From Bradyrhizobium sp. SRL28 (lineage in GTDB: Bacteria > Pseudomonadota > Alphaproteobacteria > Rhizobiales > Xanthobacteraceae), in assembly GCF_018596315.1 (NCBI RefSeq), contig NZ_JAHEAG010000020.1, positions 82,065 to 146,064 on the forward strand: a stretch of DNA of 64,000 nucleotides, read 5' to 3'. The position numbers were made by a program, and so were the translations under genes. Below the pieces are notes generated by a model. That model ran no database searches, was not told the DNA's origin, and was given only the letters and a program-made list of their open reading frames with translations. Shown here piece by piece: positions 33,094 through 41,849 of the stretch (the first letter of the stretch is position 1; each line of letters begins with the position of its first letter).

Positions 33094-33792
33094 ATGGCCG
33101 AGGAGGCAGAAGACGTACCGGTTATCTATCTCCACGAGATAAAACGGGAGTACAGGCAGGGCGAGGCGACGTTGACCATTCTCAACGGCGCCAAGCTCGC
33201 GCTGTGGGCGGGGCAGTCGGTGGCGCTGGTGGCGCCGTCGGGTTCCGGCAAATCGACGCTGCTGCATATCGCGGGGCTGCTCGAAAGCCCCGATGACGGC
33301 GAGGTCTATGTCGCGGGCACGCCGACCTCGCAATTGTCAGACATCGAGCGCACCCAGATCCGCCGCTCCGACATCGGCTTCGTCTATCAATCGCACCGGC
33401 TGCTGCCGGAATTCACCGCGCTTGAAAACGTGATGCTGCCGCAGATGATTCGCGGGCTCAAACGTTCCGAGACGATCAAGCGCTCGGAGGAAATCCTGGC
33501 GTATCTTGGCCTCAGCGAGCGCATCACGCACCGTCCGGCTGAATTGTCTGGCGGTGAACAGCAGCGCGTCGCCATCGCCCGCGCGGTGGCCAATGCGCCG
33601 CGGGCGCTGCTCGCCGATGAGCCGACCGGAAACCTCGATCCGCACACCGCCGATCACGTGTTCAACGCGCTGATGCAGCTCGTGAAGGCGACGCAGGTCG
33701 CGATGCTGATCGCCACCCACAATATGGAACTGGCCGGCCGGATGGACCGGCGGGTGTCGCTGGTCGATGGCAAGGTCGTCGAAATGGAATAG
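33094..33792 (+). CDS. lolD: Lipoprotein-releasing system ATP-binding protein LolD
   Basis: ABC ATPase (232 aa) energising lipoprotein release. Walker A is APSGSGKST (usual first residue G replaced by A), Q-loop VYQSHRLLPEFTALENVMLP, signature LSGGEQQRVAIARA, Walker B ALLADEPTGNLD and H-loop ATHN. The Q-loop HRLLPEF pattern is characteristic of the LolD/MacB group. GAGGA precedes the start; a GTG at 33091 is also possible. It forms a two-gene operon with lolC and lies upstream of the minus-strand DUF3551 genes. Confidence 0.95.
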   Translation: MAEEAEDVPVIYLHEIKREYRQGEATLTILNGAKLALWAGQSVALVAPSGSGKSTLLHIAGLLESPDDGEVYVAGTPTSQLSDIERTQIRRSDIGFVYQSHRLLPEFTALENVMLPQMIRGLKRSETIKRSEEILAYLGLSERITHRPAELSGGEQQRVAIARAVANAPRALLADEPTGNLDPHTADHVFNALMQLVKATQVAMLIATHNMELAGRMDRRVSLVDGKVVEME

Positions 33793-33861
33793 AGCACGAT
33801 CGCCGCTCAAACGCTTGGCGTTGCGCGGAGATACGCTCAAATCAAAGAGATGGATCGCCGC

Positions 33862-34125
33862 TCAGTAGCCGTTGTAGTAGCGCTGCTTGTAGCGGCGTGC
33901 CGACGGATATTGAGATGCATGCGCGTAATACGGATTGATCACGCATAGCGCCGAGCGGCCCGACGCCGACATCTTGCATTGAGGCAGGGAGGTATAGCTA
34001 CATTCGTAATAGCTGATCCTGCCATAAACACTGAGGCAAACCGGATAGTTGGGATCGTAAGTCTGTGCCTGCGCCGGTGCCGCGGCCGCTCCAATCGCCA
34101 AAATGACCAAAGCCAGAATGCGCAT
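33862..34125 (-). CDS. DUF3551 family secreted protein (copy 1)
   Basis: An 87-residue exported protein: signal peptide about 1-21 (ending AQA), then the DUF3551 pattern YPVCLSVYGRISYYECSYTSLPQCKMSASGR followed by CVINPYYAH. Four spaced cysteines suggest two disulphides. Function unknown. Its ATG overlaps the TGA of the next copy upstream by one base, so the two are cotranslated. The longer frame upstream is only an overlap with that copy. Confidence 0.8.
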   Translation of the reverse strand: MRILALVILAIGAAAAPAQAQTYDPNYPVCLSVYGRISYYECSYTSLPQCKMSASGRSALCVINPYYAHASQYPSARRYKQRYYNGY

Positions 34126-34394
34126 CAGAATCTCCTTCGGGACTGGCGGCTGCGATCGGCCTGCATGTCCGACCGCATGTCCGCCTTGGCGTTGAAATAG
34201 GGATTCGCAGCGCAGCTTGCATCTCGCCCGGAGGCGGTTGCCTGACACTGCGCCAGTGACGAAAAACTGCAATCGCCGGCACCGCCGAAATCGCAGCCCT
34301 TGATGCAGTAGGGAAACTCGCGCGCCGCCGCCGGCATCGCAACCGCTGCCGACACAGTACCGGCCGCCACGAGCGCCAGCCATGCCGTTCGCAT
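34125..34394 (-). CDS. DUF3551 family secreted protein (copy 2)
   Basis: An 89-residue exported protein: signal peptide about 1-24 (ending PAAA), then YCIKGCDFGGAGDCSFSSLAQCQATASGR and CAANPYFN, the DUF3551 signature. It carries one more cysteine than copy 1 (CIKGC). The basic tail RSRQSRRRF is distinctive. It overlaps copy 1 by one base and lies 145 bases downstream of copy 3. No partner or activity is known. Confidence 0.8.
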   Translation of the reverse strand: MRTAWLALVAAGTVSAAVAMPAAAREFPYCIKGCDFGGAGDCSFSSLAQCQATASGRDASCAANPYFNAKADMRSDMQADRSRQSRRRF

Positions 34395-34539
34395 GCATCC
34401 TCCGCCGCGGCCCCAAGGACCTCAACTGGAACCTTCAGCCGCTATCCAGACAATCCACCCACGCCCGCGTCAAATCACGTTCGCGCGTGAATGTTCCTCC
34501 GCGTGTGCATGCGCGGCGCGATGAGCGCCCGGTGGGCGC

Positions 34540-34833
34540 TCAGTACCTGCCGTAGCCGGGGGCGGGCGGCAGCGCGCGGCCGCGCAGCGGGCGATACGCT
34601 TCGGGCGGTGGTTCGCTCTCACCGACATAATAGGGATTGGCGATGCAATAGAGAAAACGTCCCGAAGCGGTCGCCTGGCACTGCTCGTAACTTGTGAAAG
34701 TGCAGTAGCTCAGCCCCGGATATTCGTTTCCCTGAAGACAGAACGGATATCGGGTGCCGACCGCTTCGGCAGGCGCGGCGCCGAGTGCGGCCAATCCGCT
34801 CGCGGCCAGCACGGCTAGAATCGCTTTACGCAT
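34540..34833 (-). CDS. DUF3551 family secreted protein (copy 3)
   Basis: A 97-residue exported protein: signal peptide about 1-24 (ending AEA), then YPFCLQGNEYPGLSYCTFTSYEQCQATASGR and CIANPYYVGE, followed by a Pro/Arg/Tyr-rich tail (PPPEAYRPLRGRALPPAPGYGRY). The ATG at 34833 has GAGGAGA upstream; ten additional in-frame codons are not supported. The tail differs from those of copies 1 and 2, so the three are diverged paralogues and not recent duplicates. Confidence 0.8.
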   Translation of the reverse strand: MRKAILAVLAASGLAALGAAPAEAVGTRYPFCLQGNEYPGLSYCTFTSYEQCQATASGRFLYCIANPYYVGESEPPPEAYRPLRGRALPPAPGYGRY

Positions 34834-35135
34834 TTCGAATCTCCTCATCGCACTTCCGCGCAATTGCCGGTTCCATTTCCATCAACACAAGCCGGACCAC
34901 GCAAGTTCCGTCAAGCGATTCCACCTCTTAATACCGCTGTAAACTGAATGTGAATTCTTTGCGGCGGGTTCCGTTTCAAAGTTTCGAAAAACGCCTGCAG
35001 CACAACATTAACTTGCGTTCACACTGCGGCCGTTTGATGTGTGCTGTTGCAGCGAGGTGACAGCAATTCGAGCGAACAATGCTAAGAGGCTGTCACGGCC
35101 TTGGGGGCTGTCAAAAAGGAACGGGAATAAAAAGA
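34834..35135. other. Divergent intergenic region
   Basis: These 302 bases separate the minus-strand DUF3551 gene from the plus-strand outer-membrane barrel gene and must hold both promoters. The stretch is AT-richer than the surrounding genes. CTGTCACGGCCTTGGGGGCTGTCA near 35089-35112 contains two CTGTCA words in direct order. I could not fix a -35/-10 pair with confidence and see no gene. Confidence 0.4.
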
Positions 35136-35882
35136 ATGAAGAAGGTTTTGCTTGTTACGGCCAGTCTGATCGCGCTCGGCGCGGCTGCGCCGGCTGTTGC
35201 TGCGGATCTCGCTGCGCGTCCTTACACCAAGGCGCCCCCGATGGTCGCTGCAGTGTATGACTGGACCGGTTTCTACATCGGTGCGAACGGCGGTTGGGGT
35301 TCGAGCCGCAACTCCTGGGATTCGGTTTCGCCCGCCGCTTTGGTTGGGCCGGAAGGCTCCCATGACGCGACCGGCGGCACGGTCGGTGGCCAGGTCGGCT
35401 ATCGCTGGCAGGCTGGCACCTGGGTGTTCGGCCTTGAAGCCCAGGGCAACTGGGCCGACTTCTCGGGCAGCAATACAAGCTTGCTGTTCGCCAACTCGCG
35501 CAACCACACGAACGTCGATGCGTTCGGCCTGTTCACTGGTCAGGTCGGTTATGCCGTCAACAACGTCCTGCTCTACGTCAAGGGCGGTGCCGCGGTGACC
35601 TCGAATAGCTACCGCATCAACAACTTTGCAGGCGCGCTCGTTGGCGTCACCGGCGACGACACCCGCTGGGGCGGTACGATCGGTGCTGGCCTCGAATACG
35701 CCTTCGCCCCGAACTGGTCGGTTGGTGTCGAGTACAATCACTTGTTCATGCAGGATCGTACCTACACCTTCACCGCGCCGGGTGGCGGCTTCATCGGCGC
35801 CGACCGCATCCGTCAGGACGTCGACCTCGTCACCGCCCGCCTGAACTACAAGTTCGGCGGCCCGGCGGTCGCGCGATACTGA
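35136..35882 (+). CDS. Outer-membrane beta-barrel protein (Omp25/RopB type)
   Basis: A 248-residue exported protein: signal peptide about 1-21 (ending AVAA), then DLAARPYTKAPPMVAAVYDWTGFYIGANGGWGSS, the typical start of rhizobial 8-stranded barrels. Alternating hydrophobic strands follow, and it ends with VTARLNYKF plus a short tail. Such proteins are abundant surface components. Codons upstream of 35136 in the same frame lack a signal peptide. An AAAGGAA-type site precedes the ATG, and a strong intrinsic terminator follows. Confidence 0.9.
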   Translation: MKKVLLVTASLIALGAAAPAVAADLAARPYTKAPPMVAAVYDWTGFYIGANGGWGSSRNSWDSVSPAALVGPEGSHDATGGTVGGQVGYRWQAGTWVFGLEAQGNWADFSGSNTSLLFANSRNHTNVDAFGLFTGQVGYAVNNVLLYVKGGAAVTSNSYRINNFAGALVGVTGDDTRWGGTIGAGLEYAFAPNWSVGVEYNHLFMQDRTYTFTAPGGGFIGADRIRQDVDLVTARLNYKFGGPAVARY

Positions 35883-35910
35883 TCGTTCGCAATTCTCGCG
35901 AATCATCGAA

Positions 35911-35938
35911 GCCCCGGGCGCTGCCCGGGGCTTTTTTA
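35911..35938 (+). terminator. Intrinsic terminator of the barrel gene
   Basis: GCCCCGGGC, loop GCT and GCCCGGGGC form a perfect 9-bp stem (35911-35931) followed by TTTTTTATT. It lies 29 bases after the stop of the outer-membrane barrel gene and insulates it from the SOS-type promoter at 36002. Confidence 0.95.
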
Positions 35939-36001
35939 TTGCGGCGGCTCGGCGCGGTTAACCACGCGGGAATTGTCGCAAAAGGGGCCGCTAGACGGCG
36001 C

Positions 36002-36044
36002 TTGACTCCTAGAACAAAAAAGGAACAATGTTCCTCATATGTTC
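36002..36044 (+). promoter_or_regulatory. SOS-type promoter with two LexA boxes
   Basis: The alphaproteobacterial LexA box GTTC-N7-GTTC occurs twice within 33 bases: once as GAAC-N7-GAAC at 36012-36026 and once as GTTC-N7-GTTC at 36030-36044. A -35-like TTGACT (36002-36007) and a -10-like AACAAT (36024-36029), 16 bases apart, place the first box in the promoter spacer, where LexA would block RNA polymerase. The next start codon is the 32-codon gene at 36067. The exact spacing of both boxes makes chance unlikely. Confidence 0.8.
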
Positions 36045-36066
36045 TCATATCGTAGGGAGTCGGACG

Positions 36067-36165
36067 ATGTTGCGGATGTTCGTGGAAGAAGCGGCGGCGC
36101 TGGCGTCGATTACGTTGTTTGTCGCGATGATCGCAGTCTGGGCGCAGGTGATTCCGCAGCTGTGA
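36067..36165 (+). CDS. 32-residue membrane peptide under LexA boxes (possible SidA-like division inhibitor)
   Basis: Short gene too small for usual ORF calling: 33 codons from ATG 36067 to TGA 36163-36165, with AGGGAG (36054-36059) seven bases upstream. The peptide starts MLRMFVEEAAALAS and has one hydrophobic helix (about residues 9-28) ending WAQVIPQL. It lies 22 bases after tandem LexA boxes, so induction by DNA damage is expected. Size, single helix and control match SidA, the 29-residue SOS-induced inner-membrane division inhibitor of Caulobacter; sequence homology could not be tested. No terminator is visible before dnaE, 187 bases downstream. Confidence 0.72.
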   Translation: MLRMFVEEAAALASITLFVAMIAVWAQVIPQL

Positions 36166-36352
36166 GGCCGGGCGGAAACCTGATCCAGGGCCGACTTACG
36201 GACGGGCTGGGGAAAAGCCGGATGGCGGGCGAGCATCGCGCGTTCCGCGTGGACTCGGGAAGGCCAAGGCAGCACCATTGCAGCGGCGAGTCGGCGCGCA
36301 TCAGCGGCCGATGATCGCTCCCCACCATGATGCAAGAGCCCGTTAAGCGACC

Positions 36353-39300
36353 ATGTCCAGTGCCGGATTCGTTCATCTCCACGTTCATTCGGCGTATTCG
36401 CTGCTGAAGGGCTCGATCAAGATCGCCAAGCTCGGCGAACTGGCGAAGGCCGACCGCCAACCCGCGCTGGCGCTGACCGACACCGACAACATGTTCGGGG
36501 CGCTGGAATTCTCCGACAAGATGGCGGGCTACGGCATCCAGCCGATCGTCGGCTGCGAACTCGCCGTCGATTTCGGCGATCAGGACCCGAACGCGCGCAA
36601 TGCGCTGGCCTCAGCGCCGTCGCGAATCGTGCTGCTGGCGGCGCGGGAGCGCGGCTACCGAAGTCTGATGCGGCTGAACTCGCGGGCGTTTCTGGAAACG
36701 CCGGTGCATCAATCCCCGCATATCAAGCTCGAATGGCTGGAAGGCGATGCCGAGGATTTGATCGCCCTGACCGGCGGTCCCGACGGCCCGATCTCGCTGG
36801 CGCTGCATGCCGATCACGCCGCACTTGCGGCTGCGCGTTGCGACCGGCTGGCGAATCTATTCGGCGATCGCCTTTATGTCGAATTGCAGCGCCACGGCAT
36901 CGACAAGGAGCGCCGCGCCGAATCAGGCCTGATCGACCTTGCCTATGCCAAAGGGTTGCCGCTGGTCGCGACCAACGAGCCATATTTCGCCGCGAATGAC
37001 GATTACGAAGCCCACGACGCGCTGTTGTGCATCGCCGGCGGCAAGTTGATCGCCGAGACCGATCGCGAGCAGCTCACGCCTGATCACCGCTTCAAGACCC
37101 GCGCCGAGATGGCGGTGCTTTTCGCCGATATTCCCGAAGCGCTGGCCTCGACGGTCGAGATCGCGGAGCGCTGTTCGTTTCGCCCGAAGACGCGAAAGCC
37201 GATCCTGCCGCGCTTCACGGTCGGCGCCGACTCAGGTTCTGACGCAGAAGCTGAGGAGGCCGCGGAGCTGAAGCGCCAGGCCGGGGAGGGCCTCGCAAGG
37301 CGCCTGCAGGTTCACGGCCTGTCGCCCGGCACCACGGAAGAGGAGTACCAAAAGCGTCTCGCCTTCGAGATCGACGTGATCAACCGCATGAACTATGCGG
37401 GCTACTTCCTGATCGTGTCGGACTTCATCAAATGGGCCAAGGCCCACGACATTCCGGTCGGTCCCGGCCGCGGCTCCGGCGCCGGTTCGCTGGTCGCCTA
37501 TTCGCTGACCATCACCGATCTCGATCCGATCCGCTTTGGCCTGCTGTTCGAACGCTTCCTCAATCCCGAACGCGTGTCGATGCCGGACTTCGACATCGAC
37601 TTCTGCCAGGACCGCCGCGGCGAGGTGATCGACTACGTGCAGCAGCGCTACGGCCGCGATCAGGTGGCGCAGATCATCACCTTCGGTACCTTGCAGGCGC
37701 GGGGCGTGCTGCGCGACGTCGGCCGTGTGCTGCAGATGCCCTACGGGCAGGTCGACAAGCTGACAAAACTGGTGCCGCAAAATCCCGCCGCGCCGGTGAC
37801 GCTGGCGCAGGCGATCGAAGGCGAACCGAAGCTGCAGGCGTTCCGCGACGAGGACCCGGTGGTCGCGCGCGCCTTCGACATCGCCCAGCGGCTCGAGGGC
37901 CTGACGCGCCACGCCTCGACCCACGCCGCCGGCATCGTGATCGGCGATCGCCCCTTGAGCGAACTGGTGCCGCTCTACCGCGATCCCAAATCCGACATGC
38001 CGGTGACCCAGTTCAACATGAAATGGGTCGAGCCGGCGGGGCTGGTGAAGTTCGACTTCCTCGGCCTGAAGACGCTGACCGTGCTCGACGTCGCGGTGAA
38101 GCTGCTCAGGCAGCGCAACATCCACGTCGATCTGCCGACGCTGCCGATCGACGATGCTCCGAGTTACCAGATGCTGGCGCGCGGCGATGTGGTCGGCGTG
38201 TTCCAGGTGGAAAGCCAGGGCATGCGGCGCGCGCTGATCGACATGCGCCCCGACCGCTTCGAGGACATCATCGCGCTGGTGGCGCTCTATCGCCCGGGCC
38301 CGATGGCCAACATCCCGACCTATTGCGCGCGCAAGCACGGCGACGAGGAGCCGGAATATCTGCATCCGGTGCTGGAGCCGATCCTGAAGGAGACCTTCGG
38401 CGTCATCATCTACCAGGAACAGGTGATGCAGATCGCGCAGGTGATGTCGGGCTATTCGCTCGGCGACGCCGACCTGCTGCGCCGCGCGATGGGCAAGAAG
38501 ATCCGCGCCGAGATGGAGAAGCAGCGCGCGATCTTCGTTGCTGGCGCGGTCAAGAACGGCGTGCCGAAGGGGCAGGCCGACACGATCTTCGAACTGCTCG
38601 CCAAGTTCGCCGACTACGGCTTCAACAAGAGCCACGCCGCCGCCTACGCGCTGGTGTCCTACCACACCGCCTATATGAAGGCGCACTACCCGGTGGAGTT
38701 CCTGGCGGCGTCGATGACGCTCGAACTCAACAACACCGACAAGCTCTCGGAATTTCGCGCCGAGGCGCAGCGGCTCGGCATCAAGGTGGAGGCGCCGAAC
38801 ATCAACCGTTCGGCCGCCACCTTCGAGGTCGGCGAGAACACCATCTACTATGCGCTGGCCGCGCTGAAGGGTGTCGGTCCGCAGGCGGTGGAGTTAATCG
38901 TCGAAGAGCGGCGCAAGGGCGTCTTCACCTCACTCGCCGACTTCGCGGCACGGGTCAATCCGCGTGCGATCAACAAGCGGGTGATCGAAAGCCTCGCGGC
39001 CGCCGGCGCCTTCGACACGCTCGATTCAAACCGCGCCCGCGTCTTTGCCGGCGCCGATGCTATTCTCGCCGCCTGCCAGCGCAGCCACGAGGCCGCAACG
39101 ATCGGTCAGAACGACATGTTCGGCAACGCTGCCGACGCGCCGACGATCATGCTGCCGCAGATCGAACCCTGGCTGCCGGCCGAAAAGCTCCGCCGTGAAT
39201 ACGATGCCGTCGGGTTTTTCCTGTCCGGCCATCCGCTCGACGACTATGCCACCGTGTTGAAGCGGCTGCGGGTGCAGTCCTGGGCGGAATTCTCGCGCGC

Positions 39301-39862
39301 CGTCAAAACCGGCGCGACCGCGGGCAAGGTCGCGGCCACGGTAGTGTCGCGCATGGAACGGCGCACCAAGACCGGCAACAAGATGGGCATCATGGGGCTG
39401 TCAGACCCGACCGGCCATTTCGAGGCGGTGCTGTTTTCCGAAGGCCTTGCGCAATACCGCGACGTGCTGGAGCCGGGCGCGGCCGTGTTGCTGCAACTCG
39501 GCGCCGAACTGCAGGGCGAGGACGTGCGCGCGCGGGTGCTGCATGCCGAGCCGCTGGACGACGCCGCGGCCAAGACCCAAAAAGGCCTGCGGATTTTCGT
39601 TCGCGACCCCAAGCCGCTGGATTCCATCGCGCGACGGCTCAACATGCCGGAAGCCGGCGCATCGGGCGGTCCGGCAAAGGGCCTGCCGGCCAAGCCTGCG
39701 CCCGCGCCATCGGGCGGCGCCGATGGCGACGTCTCGCTCGTCATCATGCTCGATCTGCAGACCGAGGTGGAAGTGAAGCTGCCTGGCCGCTTCAAGGTCT
39801 CGCCGCAAATCGCAGGTGCGATCAAGGCGGTTGCGGGCGTGGTGGACGTGCAGACGCTGTAG
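36353..39862 (+). CDS. dnaE: DNA polymerase III subunit alpha (replicative)
   Basis: Replicative polymerase catalytic subunit (1169 aa). N-terminal PHP domain with HLHVHSAYSLL (His8, 10, 12); polymerase motif MPDFDIDF with catalytic Asp412, 414 and 416; tau-binding and OB-fold regions near the C-terminus (GKVAATVVSRMERRTKTGNKMGIMGLSD). The length and N-terminus match DnaE1, not the shorter error-prone DnaE2/ImuC, and no imuA-imuB genes are nearby. It lies 187 bases downstream of the LexA-controlled peptide gene, so partial read-through from that promoter is possible. Confidence 0.95.
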   Translation: MSSAGFVHLHVHSAYSLLKGSIKIAKLGELAKADRQPALALTDTDNMFGALEFSDKMAGYGIQPIVGCELAVDFGDQDPNARNALASAPSRIVLLAARERGYRSLMRLNSRAFLETPVHQSPHIKLEWLEGDAEDLIALTGGPDGPISLALHADHAALAAARCDRLANLFGDRLYVELQRHGIDKERRAESGLIDLAYAKGLPLVATNEPYFAANDDYEAHDALLCIAGGKLIAETDREQLTPDHRFKTRAEMAVLFADIPEALASTVEIAERCSFRPKTRKPILPRFTVGADSGSDAEAEEAAELKRQAGEGLARRLQVHGLSPGTTEEEYQKRLAFEIDVINRMNYAGYFLIVSDFIKWAKAHDIPVGPGRGSGAGSLVAYSLTITDLDPIRFGLLFERFLNPERVSMPDFDIDFCQDRRGEVIDYVQQRYGRDQVAQIITFGTLQARGVLRDVGRVLQMPYGQVDKLTKLVPQNPAAPVTLAQAIEGEPKLQAFRDEDPVVARAFDIAQRLEGLTRHASTHAAGIVIGDRPLSELVPLYRDPKSDMPVTQFNMKWVEPAGLVKFDFLGLKTLTVLDVAVKLLRQRNIHVDLPTLPIDDAPSYQMLARGDVVGVFQVESQGMRRALIDMRPDRFEDIIALVALYRPGPMANIPTYCARKHGDEEPEYLHPVLEPILKETFGVIIYQEQVMQIAQVMSGYSLGDADLLRRAMGKKIRAEMEKQRAIFVAGAVKNGVPKGQADTIFELLAKFADYGFNKSHAAAYALVSYHTAYMKAHYPVEFLAASMTLELNNTDKLSEFRAEAQRLGIKVEAPNINRSAATFEVGENTIYYALAALKGVGPQAVELIVEERRKGVFTSLADFAARVNPRAINKRVIESLAAAGAFDTLDSNRARVFAGADAILAACQRSHEAATIGQNDMFGNAADAPTIMLPQIEPWLPAEKLRREYDAVGFFLSGHPLDDYATVLKRLRVQSWAEFSRAVKTGATAGKVAATVVSRMERRTKTGNKMGIMGLSDPTGHFEAVLFSEGLAQYRDVLEPGAAVLLQLGAELQGEDVRARVLHAEPLDDAAAKTQKGLRIFVRDPKPLDSIARRLNMPEAGASGGPAKGLPAKPAPAPSGGADGDVSLVIMLDLQTEVEVKLPGRFKVSPQIAGAIKAVAGVVDVQTL

Positions 39863-39958
39863 TACCCGAGCAACGATCACGCAGAAAACGCCATAGGTGT
39901 TATTGCAACCTGACGATGTTCCCGGCTATGCAGTTCCGGGACAGGTGTTGGGGGCGTT

Positions 39959-40486
39959 ATGTTAGGGCGTGGAATTGCGTTGCTGTCGGGTGCGTTGCTG
40001 TTGTCGGGCTGTATGACCGCCAAAGTCGGAAGCGACTATGCGGCGATATCGCAAAAGATCGGTCCGCCGAAACCGGGACAGTCCCGGGTCGTGGTGCTCC
40101 AACAAAAACGCGACGGGCTGTCCATGGCCATTTGTGCCTGTGACGTGAAGGTGGATGGCAGCCCGATGGGCAAGGTGATAGTCGGCACCTACGCCTATGC
40201 CGATCTCCCGGCAGGTCCGCATCAGCTTGTCGCGAGCGAAACGCTGTTTCCGGGCGACACCAAGCGCGATTTCACCACGGCGCCCGGCCGCACCTATTTC
40301 TTTCTCGTCAAGTCCAGCGCAAGGCATGATGCGGTGACCGGGATGTCAATAATCGGGGGTCTGGCCGGTGTGGCGGTTGCGGCTGTCGCAACGTCCGGCA
40401 GCGATAATCTTGGACCGGGCGAATTTGTTCCGCTGGACGAGCCGACCGCGAGAACGATGCTCGCGGACCTGCAATTGGCGGATTAG
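39959..40486 (+). CDS. DUF2846 domain lipoprotein
   Basis: A 175-residue predicted lipoprotein: signal segment with lipobox LLSGC (Cys18), then a beta-rich DUF2846-like domain (SRVVVLQQKRDG, VDGSPMGKVIVGTYAYADLPAGPHQLVASE, GRTYFFLVKSS) and a Gly/Ala-rich hydrophobic stretch (about 125-145) that may insert in a membrane. The domain resembles PEGA-like surface modules. Function unknown. It is 25 bases upstream of the serine protease gene and probably cotranscribed with the protease and FHA genes. Confidence 0.75.
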   Translation: MLGRGIALLSGALLLSGCMTAKVGSDYAAISQKIGPPKPGQSRVVVLQQKRDGLSMAICACDVKVDGSPMGKVIVGTYAYADLPAGPHQLVASETLFPGDTKRDFTTAPGRTYFFLVKSSARHDAVTGMSIIGGLAGVAVAAVATSGSDNLGPGEFVPLDEPTARTMLADLQLAD

Positions 40487-40511
40487 CGTCAGTTCGAATG
40501 GTGCGAGCGGG

Positions 40512-41849
40512 GTGAACGATTTGATTGTCTTGATTGCCCGCGCGTTGCGCACGTCTCTCCTGCCTCTGTTGCTTGCAACATTCGTACAAAGCGCAGTGTG
40601 CGCTCCCGGTGCGCCATCGTCTGCCGCGGAAGGCATTTACGCCTCGGCGCCGCCGCGGCTGCTGCAAATCCGCACGCTGCTCGCGGATGCCGGACGGCAG
40701 ACCTCGATCGGCTCAGGTTTCCTCGTCTCCGCCGACGGACTTGCGGTCACGAACTATCATGTGATTTCGCAGGCGGCGCTGGAGCCGAAGACTTACCGGC
40801 TCGAATACCGGGGCGCTGACGGCAGCCACGGCCAGCTCAGCCTGATCGGCGTGGACGTGGCGAACGATCTGGCGATCGTCCAGCTCGACAAACGCGATGC
40901 GCCATTTTTCACCTTCGACAAGGCGGCGATGGAAGGCGCCATGCCCAAGGGCGAGCGGCTCTATTCGATGGGCAATCCGCTCGACCTCGGTTTCACCATC
41001 GTCGAAGGCACCTATAACGGTCTGGTCGAGCATAGCTACAACGAACGCGTCCACTTCACCGGCGCGCTCAATCCGGGCATGAGCGGCGGGCCCGCCGTCA
41101 CGGCTGACGGCCGCGTCGTCGGCGTCAACGTCGCCACAAGGCGCGGCGGTCAGCTCGTCAGCTTTCTCGTGCCCGCGCGTTTCGCCGAGGCGCTGCTTGA
41201 GCGCGTGCGCGGCCGCGCTGCTGCGCCTTCCGAACTGCGTGGCGAGATCGGGCGCCAGCTCGCCGCGTGGCAGTCCTCGCTCTACAAATCCTTTGCCGAT
41301 CAGGGCTTCCGTCCTGCCTCGCTCGGGCCGTACCGCGCGCCGGAGACGTCGGCATCGTGGTTCAATTGCTGGGCGCAGACCAATGCGGATGCGACGCCCA
41401 AGCCGCGCGCGAGCATCAACTCGACGACCTGCACCAGCGACACCGGCCTATACGTCGCCTCCGATCTCAACACCGGCTCGATCCAGATCAACCATTCCTA
41501 CGTGAAGTCGATCGATCTCAATCAATTCCAGCTCGCGTCGCTGCTGACCAACCTCAGCCAGCCGCGGGTCGTCGGCGGTGGGCCGTTCCGCAAATGGTAC
41601 ACGCCGGAGCGCTGCCATGAGGACTTCGTCAGCGCCGCCGTCACGCCGGCCCACCCGCCGCTCCGCGCCATCTGGTGCGCGCAGGCCTACCGCGAGTTCG
41701 ACGGGCTCTATAACGTTGTCCTGGTTGCCGTCAGCCAGGATGACGGTCGCGAGGCGCTGGTGTCGCGCCTCAACATGCCGGCGATCGGTTATGAGGATGC
41801 GATTGCGCTCGGCAAACGGTTCCTCGAAGCTGTGCAAGTGACGCGATGA
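40512..41849 (+). CDS. Trypsin-like serine protease, exported
   Basis: A 445-residue protein with an N-terminal hydrophobic export segment (about 3-30) and an S1/HtrA-type protease domain. The triad is readable: His83 in TNYHVIS, Asp119 in ANDLAIVQ and Ser191 in NPGMSGGPAV. No PDZ domain follows; the C-terminal 220 residues form a domain of unknown type with several Cys (WFNCWAQT, STTCTSD, ERCHED, IWCAQAY). The start chosen is GTG 40512 with GAGCGGGG upstream. Its stop overlaps the start of the FHA gene (ATGA), so both are coupled. Confidence 0.8.
   Translation: MNDLIVLIARALRTSLLPLLLATFVQSAVCAPGAPSSAAEGIYASAPPRLLQIRTLLADAGRQTSIGSGFLVSADGLAVTNYHVISQAALEPKTYRLEYRGADGSHGQLSLIGVDVANDLAIVQLDKRDAPFFTFDKAAMEGAMPKGERLYSMGNPLDLGFTIVEGTYNGLVEHSYNERVHFTGALNPGMSGGPAVTADGRVVGVNVATRRGGQLVSFLVPARFAEALLERVRGRAAAPSELRGEIGRQLAAWQSSLYKSFADQGFRPASLGPYRAPETSASWFNCWAQTNADATPKPRASINSTTCTSDTGLYVASDLNTGSIQINHSYVKSIDLNQFQLASLLTNLSQPRVVGGGPFRKWYTPERCHEDFVSAAVTPAHPPLRAIWCAQAYREFDGLYNVVLVAVSQDDGREALVSRLNMPAIGYEDAIALGKRFLEAVQVTR

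Noticed and set aside
36353..39862. dnaE as the SOS mutagenesis polymerase DnaE2/ImuC, given the LexA boxes upstream
   Set aside because: Length (1169 aa), N-terminal PHP domain and C-terminal region fit replicative DnaE1, and imuA and imuB are absent.
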